Below, piece by piece: positions 1 through 9,195 of a stretch of DNA of 64,000 nucleotides. A model generated the notes under the pieces. That model ran no database searches. It was not told the DNA's origin and worked only from the letters and a program-made list of their open reading frames with translations. The stretch comes from Clostridiaceae bacterium (GTDB taxonomy: Bacteria > Bacillota > Clostridia > CAYPLH01 > DUMO01): assembly GCA_012839865.1 (NCBI GenBank), contig DUMO01000072.1, positions 1-64,000 of the forward strand, read 5' to 3'. The position numbers and the translations under genes were made by a program. Numbering within the stretch: the first letter of the stretch is position 1; the number at the start of each line of letters is the position of its first letter.

Positions 1-4
1 AGTT

Positions 5-120
5 TCTGGTAACAATAACAGGAAGGCCACACCCGTTCCCATCCCGAACACGGCAGTTAAGCTTCCTCGTGCCGATGATACTTGGACGGTGACGTCCCGG
101 GAAAGTAGGTAGTTGCCAGA
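5..120 (+). rRNA. rrf: 5S ribosomal RNA
   Basis: The sequence carries the conserved 5S core (CACACCCGTTCCCATCCCGA, then ACACGGCAGTTAAGCT) and closes with GTTGCCAGA, which pairs with TCTGGTAAC at the start to form helix I. Length is about 116 nt, normal for the family. It is followed 8 nt later by a tRNA gene, as is usual at the 3' end of an rRNA operon; 16S and 23S would lie outside the window. The exact ends are judged by eye. Confidence 0.95.
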
Positions 121-127
121 TTTATAT

Positions 128-203
128 TCCTCAATAGCTCAGTCGGTAGAGCATGCGGCTGTTAACCGCAGGGTCGTTGGTTCGAGTCCAACTTGAGGAG
201 CCA
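128..203 (+). tRNA. tRNA-Asn (anticodon GTT)
   Basis: The 76-nt cloverleaf is complete. The acceptor stem is TCCTCAA paired with TTGAGGA, the D arm is GCTC/GAGC, and the anticodon stem TGCGG/CCGCA encloses loop CTGTTAA with anticodon GTT. A T arm with GGTTCGAGTCC follows, and the CCA end is encoded. It lies directly after the 5S gene and is probably co-transcribed with the rRNA operon. Confidence 0.97.
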
Positions 204-210
204 TAAAAAA

Positions 211-241
211 AGAATCTGTTGATGAAACAGGTTCTTTTTTT
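211..241 (+). terminator. Rho-independent terminator of the rRNA/tRNA operon
   Basis: AGAATCTGTT pairs with AACAGGTTCT (10 bp with one G-U pair) around loop GATG and is followed by a run of T. It sits 7 nt after the tRNA CCA end. Confidence 0.9.
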
Positions 242-265
242 ATTTCAAGGTAACCAGAGGAAGGC

Positions 266-376
266 ACCAGAGGGACGGTTCTCCTGGTCCTTAATAGACA
301 GGAAGGGACAGGTAAAAGGAACCAGAGGGATGGTTTTCTTGGTCCGGATGGTTTTCTTGGTCCCTAATAGACAAGG
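266..376. repeat. Degenerate direct repeats of the GGGACGGTTC type
   Basis: Two imperfect copies are visible. One at 266-306 starts ACCAGAGGGACGGTTC and ends TAATAGACAGGAA. The other at 321-376 starts ACCAGAGGGATGGTTT and ends TAATAGACAAGGAA. In the second copy the stretch GGATGGTTTTCTTGGTCC occurs twice in tandem. Each unit can fold because ACCAG pairs with CTGGT. The region 242-439 shows no convincing gene; a 71-codon frame across it lacks a ribosome binding site and consists of the repeats. Confidence 0.7.
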
Positions 377-439
377 AATGACTAGGTGTGAGGTTACAAG
401 ACAAAAGTTGACCAGGTGTAAGGTTCCAGACTAATAAAA

Positions 440-493
440 AAGGCGGTTCTTTTTGGCCGACTTACTGCCGGCTGAAAAAACCGTCCTTTTTTT
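440..493. terminator. Bidirectional terminator at the end of the pilus operon
   Basis: AGGCGGTT near 441 can pair with AACCGTCC near 479, with further pairing inside (GGCCG/CCGGC). A run of A precedes the stem and a run of T follows it, so it could work on either strand. On the minus strand it lies about 80 nt beyond the last gene of the pilus cluster. The arms resemble the GGGACGGTTC repeats scattered through this window. Confidence 0.65.
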
Positions 494-550
494 AACCGGA
501 AGGTGGTATTTAAAGCCTCCTCCTGGTTTTTATTTAATTTTTTCATATGG

Positions 551-578
551 GTAACCGGAAGAACCGTCCCCTGGTTAC
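551..578. repeat. Palindromic repeat unit overlapping the fibronectin-protein stop codon
   Basis: The unit is bounded by the inverted hexamers GTAACC and GGTTAC and contains GAACCGTCCCCTGG. On the minus strand the stop codon of the neighbouring gene (TAA at 575-577) is part of the right end. The following CTGCATT also matches the flank of a related unit at 53754-53776, so the last codons of the gene may derive from the repeat. Confidence 0.6.
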
Positions 579-3500
579 TGCATTATTTTTGGATCTACGA
601 TAATTAATTCAGCAGTGAAATTACCCACATATTCTTCAGTAGGAACATACAATACCTGTTCTCCCAATTTATTGGTTATAAGCATTTCTACGATATCAAA
701 ACGTACAACATGCTTCTTGTTAATGTCGTAATTGACCTTGTTCTTTGTAGGAATTGCCTTTAAAGTATAGTCTATTTTTAAAGTATCACCTGCAAGGAAT
801 TCTCCCGGAATTGCTATTATGTTATATGGATAATCCATTTTCGGGATTGATATAGGCACATCATTTTTAGTCACCACTGTTTTTGTAGGCTCAATGAATA
901 CATCAAACTGGTCGGTGGGCTCAAAATCATTGTCAGGATCCCTCAGGAAAAGATCCAGCTTGATTACAGGGTTTAATATTGTAAAGTTGGGTGAAAGAGA
1001 AATCTCAATAGGTATATAATCTCCAGCAAGGAATTTTATCTGATCCAGATATTCAGGATCTTCGCCTCCGGATTCGCCACTGCCCAGGTTTACGGTAACT
1101 GTTTTAACCTTGAAATCAAAAGCAAGCAGCATATCTATAGGAGGCAACTCGTCAATGGGTATGGTTATTGTATTATCTGACGGTGTGGAAATTGCTTGTG
1201 TCCACTCCAACTGCTCCAGAAATTCATAATCTATTGAATCATCAAAAGTGATGGTGCTGGTGCCGACAACATTAATATTTGCAGCTACAGCTATTCCCTT
1301 TATTTTTCCGCTTCCAAGAACAGACAAGGTGCCATTTGGAACATATACTACCCCTACGGTAGCATAAGCTGCACCGGATACTTCCACCAGGCCGCTCCCT
1401 GAAATGATATGGCCGATAAAATTGTTGGAGCCGCTTAAAGTAAGCCCCGCCTGCTTGAAGTATATAGAGCCGTAAAATTTGGTTGTACCGATAATGGTGA
1501 CGGAATTATCGCCACTATAGTACAAATTGACTCTATTATAATCGCCATTGTTATTAATGGTGCTGCTGCCGGTAAGGTTGAAAAGATTATCAACATATAA
1601 AATCAGTTTGCCGTTTTGACCTGCGTTTTTCAAAACAATGTGGCCTTGCTGAATATTCAGATTCTTAACGCGGATAATTCGGGTGCCATAATTCAGGTTG
1701 ATGGTCAAGGTTCTGCCAGCGAAAACCGATATAGTATCATAATAACCGTCAGAGTCTATTAAGTAATACTCACCTGCTACCCAATCGGTTGAAAAATTAC
1801 CCCTGTAAGGCAAATCACCGGGAAACTCCGGATATTTGGGCAACGGGTATTCTTGGATTTTATCAAGATTTCCAATTGAACCGCTTACATTATCCAATGG
1901 GTTGTCGCGGTAAACTTTTAATATTTCGGACCAGTCGCCCTGGGGGCCTACCAGCAGGTTGCCGTCTATTTTCGTTGACCAGCCTAAATCTATACTGCCC
2001 GGAGTAGTTGAGTTTGTTCCTGTATCTCCAATTATTTTTGAGCTGCCGGTGAGTGTAATACTGTCCATGGCAAATATCATATCAAGGGAAGGGGGATTGT
2101 TGGAAGCACCGTACAGTGGGAAGTAGAGTTCCGTTCCTCCGCTTTCAAATATCCCGCTTAAGGCAGTTATTACATAATGGTAGGTTTTGCCTTCTTCCAC
2201 CTGCTTATCATCATATGATAAACTGCGGATGTTTTCCGCAATTAATTCATAATCTGAAAGAGAGCTTGTCCTCTGCAGAGGGTCTGTGATTGTCAGCCTG
2301 TATACATTATAACCGGTAACCGGGGTAATCCCCGAAGGCGCTTCCCATGCAACATTTACATACGGTTTGTTTTCCGGGTCCCGCATGAGAGTCAGCACTG
2401 GCTTTGATGGAGCATCCGGAACTGACAGTATAGGCCCGGGAATTGTTATAATGTTATCTGATGGTGATGACTGCACAGAGCCCCAGTCGAATTGGTTCAA
2501 AACGCTTTGAGTGGAACTTTCATATGTAATGCTTGCGTTACCTGCGAGGGACAATTCTTTTGAAACAACTGTGCCAAATAGATTAAAATTACCGGAGAAA
2601 TCCAAATGAGCATTTGGCGCATAAATGATACTGATCCGGGCATCTGCATTTCCACTGCTCTTAATTGATGTCCCGCTTGTAATAATGCATCCATTAATTG
2701 TATTGTTGCCGCTCAGCTGAATATCCGAATTTTCCGCATATAAAGTACCGGACAGTACGGAATTTCCCGCCAGTTTGATTTCATCATTTCCGGCATAGTA
2801 TATGGTTAGTTTTTCCGGATTGCCATTGTTGTTTATTTCTCCGTCTATATTCAATGAGTCTTCTACATAAATCAACACTTTGCCGGTTTGATTTGTTTCC
2901 AGCACCAAACTGCCCTTAATATCAAGCTCACCTACACGTATTATCCTGGTTTCATTATTTGATTGAATAATCAATGTTTCGCAATTTCCAACTGAAATTG
3001 TATCAAAATAACCATCTTTGCTGATAGTGCGTGTGCTGCCAAAAAACCCCCGCTTTATTTCACCTTGCGGCAAGCTGCCGGGGAAAGCAGGGAAGTCGGG
3101 CAGCGGATAATTCCTGACAGAAGGAAGGTTATAGATGTTGCCGGTTATATTGTTGGAATTCCAGTTGGCTTCCGGGCCATAATAAAAGTCGCCGATAATC
3201 CGGCTGTTTTCGTTGTTGAAAGAAACGCTGTCTTTCTCATTTGAATTTGTCCCTGCCGTACCCTGTATAAATGAATTTCCATTCAGTGATATGCTGTCGG
3301 TTGCAAAAACCATGTCGACAGGGGGAACATCAGCGCTGCCGGAATTATAAAGCCCGCTTCCTTCACTTTCCAATGCACCATATAGTGCAGTTACAACATA
3401 GTGATATGTACAGCCGTATTCGGCTCCCAGGTCATCATAATAGAGATTCTTTATATTCTCCTGGATTTTTTCATAGTCATCCAGGGAAAGGGTGACCTGC

Positions 3501-3742
3501 TGCGGGTTTTCAATTTTAACCCTGTATATGTTGTAACCGTCTGTAGATTGACCGCCTTCCGGAGCCTCCCATGTTAGTCTTACATATGGCTTGTTTTGCT
3601 CATCATATCTCAAAGACAGATCAAGCGCAGAAGGCGAGGGAAGGGCAGATTCAGCCAAAAGTATTTTCGCGGGCGTGAAGCAGAACAGTGATGCAAACAT
3701 AACGATAATCAAGGAAAAAACAATTAATCTTTTAATTGACAT
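575..3742 (-). CDS. Secreted fibronectin type III protein of the pilus cluster
   Basis: The 1055-residue protein has an N-terminal signal sequence (SIKRLIVFSLIIVMFASLF). It then has two tandem modules of about 420 residues. Each has a fibronectin type III domain (about 35-125 and 450-540; motifs LTWEAP, GYNIYR, YHYVVTAL) followed by a glycine/asparagine-rich beta-helix-like region resembling DUF7305 of pilus-associated proteins. A linker of the form PP(V/L/I)DM..A.D occurs three times. The last 150 residues are a separate beta-rich domain. I chose ATG at 3742 because AAGGAG lies 8 nt upstream; an ATG 24 nt earlier lacks a site. It is the last gene of the minus-strand pilus operon. A role as surface adhesin or pilus-tip protein is inferred from context; no catalytic motif is visible. 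Confidence 0.8.
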   Translation of the reverse strand: MSIKRLIVFSLIIVMFASLFCFTPAKILLAESALPSPSALDLSLRYDEQNKPYVRLTWEAPEGGQSTDGYNIYRVKIENPQQVTLSLDDYEKIQENIKNLYYDDLGAEYGCTYHYVVTALYGALESEGSGLYNSGSADVPPVDMVFATDSISLNGNSFIQGTAGTNSNEKDSVSFNNENSRIIGDFYYGPEANWNSNNITGNIYNLPSVRNYPLPDFPAFPGSLPQGEIKRGFFGSTRTISKDGYFDTISVGNCETLIIQSNNETRIIRVGELDIKGSLVLETNQTGKVLIYVEDSLNIDGEINNNGNPEKLTIYYAGNDEIKLAGNSVLSGTLYAENSDIQLSGNNTINGCIITSGTSIKSSGNADARISIIYAPNAHLDFSGNFNLFGTVVSKELSLAGNASITYESSTQSVLNQFDWGSVQSSPSDNIITIPGPILSVPDAPSKPVLTLMRDPENKPYVNVAWEAPSGITPVTGYNVYRLTITDPLQRTSSLSDYELIAENIRSLSYDDKQVEEGKTYHYVITALSGIFESGGTELYFPLYGASNNPPSLDMIFAMDSITLTGSSKIIGDTGTNSTTPGSIDLGWSTKIDGNLLVGPQGDWSEILKVYRDNPLDNVSGSIGNLDKIQEYPLPKYPEFPGDLPYRGNFSTDWVAGEYYLIDSDGYYDTISVFAGRTLTINLNYGTRIIRVKNLNIQQGHIVLKNAGQNGKLILYVDNLFNLTGSSTINNNGDYNRVNLYYSGDNSVTIIGTTKFYGSIYFKQAGLTLSGSNNFIGHIISGSGLVEVSGAAYATVGVVYVPNGTLSVLGSGKIKGIAVAANINVVGTSTITFDDSIDYEFLEQLEWTQAISTPSDNTITIPIDELPPIDMLLAFDFKVKTVTVNLGSGESGGEDPEYLDQIKFLAGDYIPIEISLSPNFTILNPVIKLDLFLRDPDNDFEPTDQFDVFIEPTKTVVTKNDVPISIPKMDYPYNIIAIPGEFLAGDTLKIDYTLKAIPTKNKVNYDINKKHVVRFDIVEMLITNKLGEQVLYVPTEEYVGNFTAELIIVDPKIMQ

Positions 3743-3873
3743 AGGACATTCTCCTTCACTAAACAATTAATCCACAAAATCAATTTATATCAATAAACAT
3801 AATACAGTGTGCATTACGTATTATTAAATGTCTGAAAAAGTAAAATTTTATCAATTTATATTATAATACTTAT

Positions 3874-6222
3874 TTATTCAACTTTCCACTCACTAATTGA
3901 AATATTTTTAGTTAAAATTCTTTGAGTTTCAACAGGCTTATCGTCTACAGCGACATACCTGTAAAGCCTGAATAACAGTCTTGTTTCAATGCTGTCATAA
4001 AGCAGCCGCTTGATAGTATATTCATCATAATCGATTTTCGTAGAAACAGCAGAATCACCGTAGCATATGAGGCTCCCCCGGGCCAGAATGGAACCTTTGA
4101 AACTAAATCCGTTTCTTATGTAAACGTTACCTGTGGCAAATATGATACCGCTGTCGGGCACCGGATTGCCATCAATTGTCCAGGATGAGCTTCCACTGTC
4201 ATAATCTATATGTATATCGCCGGTTTTATAGTAAATTATCCTTCCGTCCACTATCTTGTTTATATTGCCAAACCCGGTATCAATATATTCACTTAAGGAT
4301 CTGGTATTGGTTACATAATCAAGTTTTATATTCATGGCATCAAACCCGGGACTGTCCTGGTCATACTGAGCGCTTAAAAGACTTCGGATTTTATTGTAAA
4401 ATTTGATTTTCACACTTCTTTGGATATTTCTGAATTCACCTTCGCTCATATACTCGCCCGAACCGTTTGCATACACTTCAAAGGGGTGGAAAATACCTCC
4501 GTTTGCCACTATAGCTCCGTTAAGAAAGCCAAATATTTTGTTTGAGTCTGAATCTTCAGTGGATATCACTATCCTGTTTGTATCCAGCGGGTAATAGGGA
4601 TCGGAATCCCACATGTTTTGCCAATAGCCTTTTATATGCAATCCCCTGTCCTTTTTGCTTAAAAGTACTCCGCTTTTTTTGTCAAGAAGATCATATGGCA
4701 AACCGGATGTAACATTGATATATGGCTGAAAATCCTCATCATTGGCCAAAACTCCCCAGGCTTCATCACCATAGCCGTATCTTAGGAAGCCTGCAGTCTT
4801 TTTAAAGGCGTCAATAAGGTTCCAGCTTGTGGGAGAAGCTGAAAGCCCGAGCATGTAAGGATTATTGTTGTATTGATCCCTATAGGTTTCAAGGAAGGCG
4901 GTTCCTCCTATATATATACCTCCTGAGTTGGTCCCGTTCAGGTAAAGCTGAGAGTGCCCGCTGACCACAATACTGCTTGAACGTTTGTAATCATAGGTTT
5001 CGTATAATTCCGGGTCCACGGTGCCGTCAATATCGTAATCTGCTGTTACAAAGCCATAATACTTGCCGTTTACAGCAACTTCCGAATTGTCCGAGTCAAT
5101 CTGAAGGTTGTCCATAACATAGGCATCGCCGCCCAAATATATCTTTGAATAAAAGGCGCTTTGCTCTGACCGGACGGAGCGGGCAAAGGAGTCTGAAGTA
5201 ATTGTAATGGTTGAATAATCATCCATACCGTTTCCGTACATTGTGTGTATATAGGACATGGTTGCAGCGCTTCCGTTTATAAAAATATGCCCTGTTTTAC
5301 CGGTACCTGTCCGGCTGATAATGTCGCTGGTAAAGACATTGTAATCAATATCCTCCGCAAAAGGAATACCTGCTACTATACCGCCATATTTATTCCACTC
5401 AGCCAAAAGATCCTCTTTTTGAGGATTTGAAAGGTTTCTGGGAATTGTGCCGAATGCAAGGACGTCACCGGTTATGTTCAATGACCCGTCGGCAACAATC
5501 AGATCCTTTTCAAGCAAAACAGCCTTTTTTAATATCTCAGGTATATTTATATTTTTAATTTTTATTTTTGGCACCGGTGTATAATGCTCACTGGTGGACA
5601 CTGGTAAAAGGTTGAAAGTCACGCGGTATGTTTTGGAAGTATATCCTTTATATGAACCTTTTATTGCTATGCCAAGCAAAGCATCCGGATAGGTTCCCGA
5701 CAGTCCTGCCGAAATCAAATTAACCGTTCCGGTTTCTTCTTCGGCAGGTATATCCATGCTGAATTGGGATTCGTCCAGCCCGAAGAGCAACCCTCTTTTG
5801 TTGTTGATATCACTAAAGGTCTCATAAACCTTTAATATAAATTTTTCACCATATAAACGGTTGAATTCATCGTTGATTTTTGCATAATCCACCGAACCCT
5901 CCGGTGTAAGAAAACCACCGTTTATCAAGGCTTCTTCATTTTCCAGGAGGGAGTATATTTCAAGGACGGTTTCTTCCCTGGCTTTTTCCTGAATATCCAA
6001 AGTTATATTATCCAGGACACCGGCAACCAACTCGATCCCCGACTCGGCAATAAATCCTGCTTTTTGTACATCCCTGGATAGCATGCTTATTTTAAGGTTG
6101 CTCATAGTCATAAGTATAAAAGCAATGCTTAAAGTACTTAACAGAAATGTTATAAGAAGCACCATAACGAGGGAGGAACCTTTATTTGATTTTAAGTTCA
6201 GTTTTTCTTTTACAATAAACAT
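3874..6222 (-). CDS. Large PilX-like minor pilin / pilus assembly protein
   Basis: The 782-residue protein starts with a class III prepilin-like leader. After SNKG comes SSLVMVLLITFLLSTLSIAF, a hydrophobic helix as in PilX/GspK minor pilins. The glutamate usually found at position 5 of the mature pilin is replaced by methionine. After the helix come an extended alpha/beta region and a long serine/glycine/asparagine-rich beta region, with a C-terminal part (GNVYIRNGFSFKGSILARG) like the DUF7305 repeats in the next gene. It is far longer than PilX of Gram-negatives (about 200 residues). The ribosome binding site AGGGTGA is 6 nt upstream of the ATG. Membership of the pilus machine is supported by the leader and operon; a tip or initiation-complex role is inferred. 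Confidence 0.8.
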   Translation of the reverse strand: MFIVKEKLNLKSNKGSSLVMVLLITFLLSTLSIAFILMTMSNLKISMLSRDVQKAGFIAESGIELVAGVLDNITLDIQEKAREETVLEIYSLLENEEALINGGFLTPEGSVDYAKINDEFNRLYGEKFILKVYETFSDINNKRGLLFGLDESQFSMDIPAEEETGTVNLISAGLSGTYPDALLGIAIKGSYKGYTSKTYRVTFNLLPVSTSEHYTPVPKIKIKNINIPEILKKAVLLEKDLIVADGSLNITGDVLAFGTIPRNLSNPQKEDLLAEWNKYGGIVAGIPFAEDIDYNVFTSDIISRTGTGKTGHIFINGSAATMSYIHTMYGNGMDDYSTITITSDSFARSVRSEQSAFYSKIYLGGDAYVMDNLQIDSDNSEVAVNGKYYGFVTADYDIDGTVDPELYETYDYKRSSSIVVSGHSQLYLNGTNSGGIYIGGTAFLETYRDQYNNNPYMLGLSASPTSWNLIDAFKKTAGFLRYGYGDEAWGVLANDEDFQPYINVTSGLPYDLLDKKSGVLLSKKDRGLHIKGYWQNMWDSDPYYPLDTNRIVISTEDSDSNKIFGFLNGAIVANGGIFHPFEVYANGSGEYMSEGEFRNIQRSVKIKFYNKIRSLLSAQYDQDSPGFDAMNIKLDYVTNTRSLSEYIDTGFGNINKIVDGRIIYYKTGDIHIDYDSGSSSWTIDGNPVPDSGIIFATGNVYIRNGFSFKGSILARGSLICYGDSAVSTKIDYDEYTIKRLLYDSIETRLLFRLYRYVAVDDKPVETQRILTKNISISEWKVE

Positions 6223-6339
6223 ATTGTTTCACCCTGATTTTATCAAACACTTGCCGGATAGTAAAATATGCCGCCTGATGAGAAGTTGCCGCCTGTAATT
6301 TGTAGAATGAAAAAGCGCTTGGCTATTACCGTGATTGCC

Positions 6340-7218
6340 CTACTTTTTTATCATGGAAGCAATGGTATTCAGGATGCCTTCGTCCTTGTGTTTAACCCTA
6401 ACGCCAATACTGTAAATCCTGCTGGCTAATTCAGATACGGCTTGATCAACGCTTTTGCTTCTGAAGATGTTAAAATCGTTGCCTGATGCTGAAAGTACAA
6501 GTTTATAGAAGATGTCATCCACTATGTAAATATTAATTGGCAATTCTATTTCTTCATCTGCAGCAATATCAATCACAAAATTTTCACCGGTACTTTCGGG
6601 ACCAATAAACATTATTCCAATATCAATGCTGCCGGAAGACGGAACAAATGAAACATCTGCTTCACCGTTAAAACTATACGCATACAGAGCACCGTTTTTC
6701 AAAACAGACAGAGTATATGATATGGCGCCGCCTCCGCTGCTCAAGGGATAGTTTGTGGAACTTAAGGTTACAGAGTCGGAACCTGCATAAAAACAAATTT
6801 CATAATCCGAATCTGCCGGTAAAGCAAAATTACTCATACTGTGATTTATAATTATTTCATCAATCTTGTATTCAATTGTGTAGCCATCGATATCCGGATC
6901 TATGGTCCAGGGAACTTCACTGGTTGTTGATGTAAATACCGTCCAATCGGGCATATCCGTTAGCCTTGAGGGATCGGCTTTGATTTCCTCCATAGCCCTG
7001 TGTGCTATATTGGATGCCACCAGTATTCTTTCAGACTTTACATTGTTGCTTGTGGAAGTCAGAAAGGAAGCAAGAAAAGGCATGGCCACCACTGACAATA
7101 TTGCTATGGAAACCAAAAGCTCAACCAGGGTTACTCCCTTATTGGAATGCAGAAACCTGGTTTTATGTATTTTATTCATGCCATATACAGCCTTTTTCCT
7201 GCAACCGGCATCCGTCAT
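6340..7218 (-). CDS. Minor type IV prepilin (PilV/PilW-like)
   Basis: The protein has a prepilin leader ending in NKG, then VTLVELLVSIAILSVVAMPF, with the conserved glutamate at mature position 5. The globular domain is about 260 residues, with no cysteine pair that I could pick out. The longest frame begins at TTG 7248. I prefer ATG 7218 because AAGGGG lies 10 nt upstream, leaving a leader of about 28 residues; ATG 7179 would give a shorter, more typical leader but has a poor ribosome site. It follows pilO by 26 nt. Processing would need a prepilin peptidase, not encoded in this window. Confidence 0.85.
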   Translation of the reverse strand: MTDAGCRKKAVYGMNKIHKTRFLHSNKGVTLVELLVSIAILSVVAMPFLASFLTSTSNNVKSERILVASNIAHRAMEEIKADPSRLTDMPDWTVFTSTTSEVPWTIDPDIDGYTIEYKIDEIIINHSMSNFALPADSDYEICFYAGSDSVTLSSTNYPLSSGGGAISYTLSVLKNGALYAYSFNGEADVSFVPSSGSIDIGIMFIGPESTGENFVIDIAADEEIELPINIYIVDDIFYKLVLSASGNDFNIFRSKSVDQAVSELASRIYSIGVRVKHKDEGILNTIASMIKK

Positions 7219-7244
7219 TTTGACAAAGCCCCTTTTATGTATTA

Positions 7245-8540
7245 TCAATCATTATAATTAATTTCAACAGATTCTGATAAATCGCCAAATTTTATTCTGG
7301 AATTTGCTTTATCGTCATTTCTTATATCCACAATAAACTTCCTGCCGGTATTATTTATAATACTTATAATTACCCCGCTTGTGTCCTCCTGAAACTTTCT
7401 GGGAGTGGATTCTATCATCATTTTTATTTCATCGGCTCTTGGCAAAAATTCTACAGTATTTTTAAATTGAGAGTCCGGGAATGAATCATGTTCTGTTCTG
7501 AAGCGGGCAAGAAAACGTCCTTCGGACTCCTCAACAACTATTTCAACTTTTTCGAAATCCTTGTTGTCACCGTAAACAACCGGAATCAGATATTTGCTTG
7601 ATTCATACACCATCCCCTTTAAAGCCAGGGATACCGTAGGTGGTGCCAAATTGTTGCTGAAGGGGTTGACAGACATTATAAAATTGTAGGTGCTCAATTC
7701 ATCAAGCAATTCTTGAGGGTCTGTTTCTTCCAGCCCTTCACCGGTGCTTTCATGTAAGACCTCGCTGCCGGCCAGTTCTTCAAATCCGGCAAATATATTG
7801 GTCCTGTCTCCACTCTCAACCGGTTCCCAAAGGTTTTCTTCAAGTATTGTGGCATCCTTTGCCGTTCTGTCCATGATCCCGTAAAAGTCCAGGGAAAAGT
7901 TCACAGACAACGTGCCATCTGGAGAGTTGTTCATTGAAATTTTGTTTATACCAACCTTGATACTAAGTTTCCCAAGATTATTGAAGAAATTTTTAATTGC
8001 AGCGTTGGTTGCCCGTGCACTAATATCCAATGAAAGTTTGAAAGCTTTTCCGTTAGATATTTTGGTAACTCTACCGCTTTCATCGGTTTCTTCACCAAGA
8101 CCCAGTTCTTCAAGGGTTTGCTGCAGCTTTTCATTTCTTATGGCCGTTGCTATGTTTATATTTGTTTGGGACTTGGAGGATTGAGAGGTATTTTCTACAA
8201 TTTCAGGCTCCCTGAAGGAAATGTTTTGTATGTTTACCTTTGAATTTTGTGAAAGTTCACGAAGCAGGATGATTATTTCATCATAATGCAAGGCAGCCGG
8301 AAATTCCGCCCTCAAGTCCTTGAACTTCTGGTTCAGAATCTTGATCTCGGTATCCATACCTTCAACTTTTTGCCTATAGCTTTCATTGAGCTCCAGCCTT
8401 AAGGTATTCTGCTCTATTATGGATTTTAATTCATTAATCGAGTCAAGCTGGGGAACCAGAAACCAGTTTACATAAGCGACTACTGCAATAATCAGTACAA
8501 GAATTGAAATGAGTATCTTTTCTCTTCTGCTGAGACTCAT
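7245..8540 (-). CDS. pilO: Pilus assembly protein PilO
   Basis: The 431-residue protein has a short cytoplasmic start, one membrane helix (about 9-29, ILISILVLIIAVVAYVNWFLV) and a coiled-coil stretch (about 32-80), then a PilO ferredoxin-like fold (the region with LHYDEIIILLRELSQNSKVNI). The extra C-terminal 200 residues make it about twice the length of Pseudomonas PilO and look like a second beta-rich domain. PilN and PilO form the alignment complex linking PilM to the rest of the machine. The start codon lies 4 nt after the pilN stop, so the two are probably translationally coupled. Confidence 0.85.
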   Translation of the reverse strand: MSLSRREKILISILVLIIAVVAYVNWFLVPQLDSINELKSIIEQNTLRLELNESYRQKVEGMDTEIKILNQKFKDLRAEFPAALHYDEIIILLRELSQNSKVNIQNISFREPEIVENTSQSSKSQTNINIATAIRNEKLQQTLEELGLGEETDESGRVTKISNGKAFKLSLDISARATNAAIKNFFNNLGKLSIKVGINKISMNNSPDGTLSVNFSLDFYGIMDRTAKDATILEENLWEPVESGDRTNIFAGFEELAGSEVLHESTGEGLEETDPQELLDELSTYNFIMSVNPFSNNLAPPTVSLALKGMVYESSKYLIPVVYGDNKDFEKVEIVVEESEGRFLARFRTEHDSFPDSQFKNTVEFLPRADEIKMMIESTPRKFQEDTSGVIISIINNTGRKFIVDIRNDDKANSRIKFGDLSESVEINYND

Positions 8541-8544
8541 ATAT

Positions 8545-9129
8545 TTATTCCCCGCCTTCTATTAAAATACTCATGTTAAAGCCGTATTTTACATCTGAAG
8601 GACTGCCTGTCTGACTGCCGATGATTTCTTCACCGCTTTTTAAAAGGGAATGCAGCACTACATCGTCGAAGTATCCGTCAGTCCTGAGATTTCTTATGAA
8701 GGTTGCCACAGACTCCTGGGAGGAAGCTATCCCGTTCAATGATATTCTGATGGAACTGTTTTCGCCTTGTGTAGAAGACATGGAGACAATCGTCATGTTT
8801 TCCGGCATGGCCTTCTCAAGCTTGTCCATGACAAGCAAAAATTCAATGCCATTTTTACGCAATTTATTTCCTGTTTCCATTCGCTGCTGATAAAGCTCTT
8901 TAATTAGGTTAAACTGGTTCTGCACCTCTATATAATTGCTGCTGGCCTTTATTTGAGTTAGTATTGTCTCGCTCCTTAAAGCAAGCGAATATTTTACCAG
9001 CAGGGGATAGGCAATGGACGCAAAAAGCAAGGTAAGCCCTATAACAGCTATTAGAGTAATCTTGTATCTTTTCGCCTTGTTTTGTCTTTCCTGCAGGTAA
9101 TATTTCGGTAACAGATTAATATCCTTCAT
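8545..9129 (-). CDS. pilN: Pilus assembly protein PilN
   Basis: The 194-residue protein begins MKDINLLPKYYLQERQNK, the short cytoplasmic peptide that in known PilN proteins (INLLP motif) binds PilM. One transmembrane helix follows (about 23-45), then a coiled coil and a ferredoxin-like fold (VMDKLEKAMPENMTIVSMS). Length is typical. The ribosome site AAGGGG precedes the ATG by 6 nt. It lies between a minor prepilin and pilO, matching the usual pilM-N-O order with a prepilin inserted. Confidence 0.9.
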   Translation of the reverse strand: MKDINLLPKYYLQERQNKAKRYKITLIAVIGLTLLFASIAYPLLVKYSLALRSETILTQIKASSNYIEVQNQFNLIKELYQQRMETGNKLRKNGIEFLLVMDKLEKAMPENMTIVSMSSTQGENSSIRISLNGIASSQESVATFIRNLRTDGYFDDVVLHSLLKSGEEIIGSQTGSPSDVKYGFNMSILIEGGE

Positions 9130-9195
9130 GCTATTCCCCTTTATATATGTGCGATAAAATCAAACCAAACAACAGGTGCATGTGCACAATTACTG

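Noticed and set aside
219-434. 71-codon plus-strand open frame
   Set aside because: Composed of degenerate repeats and starts inside the rRNA terminator.
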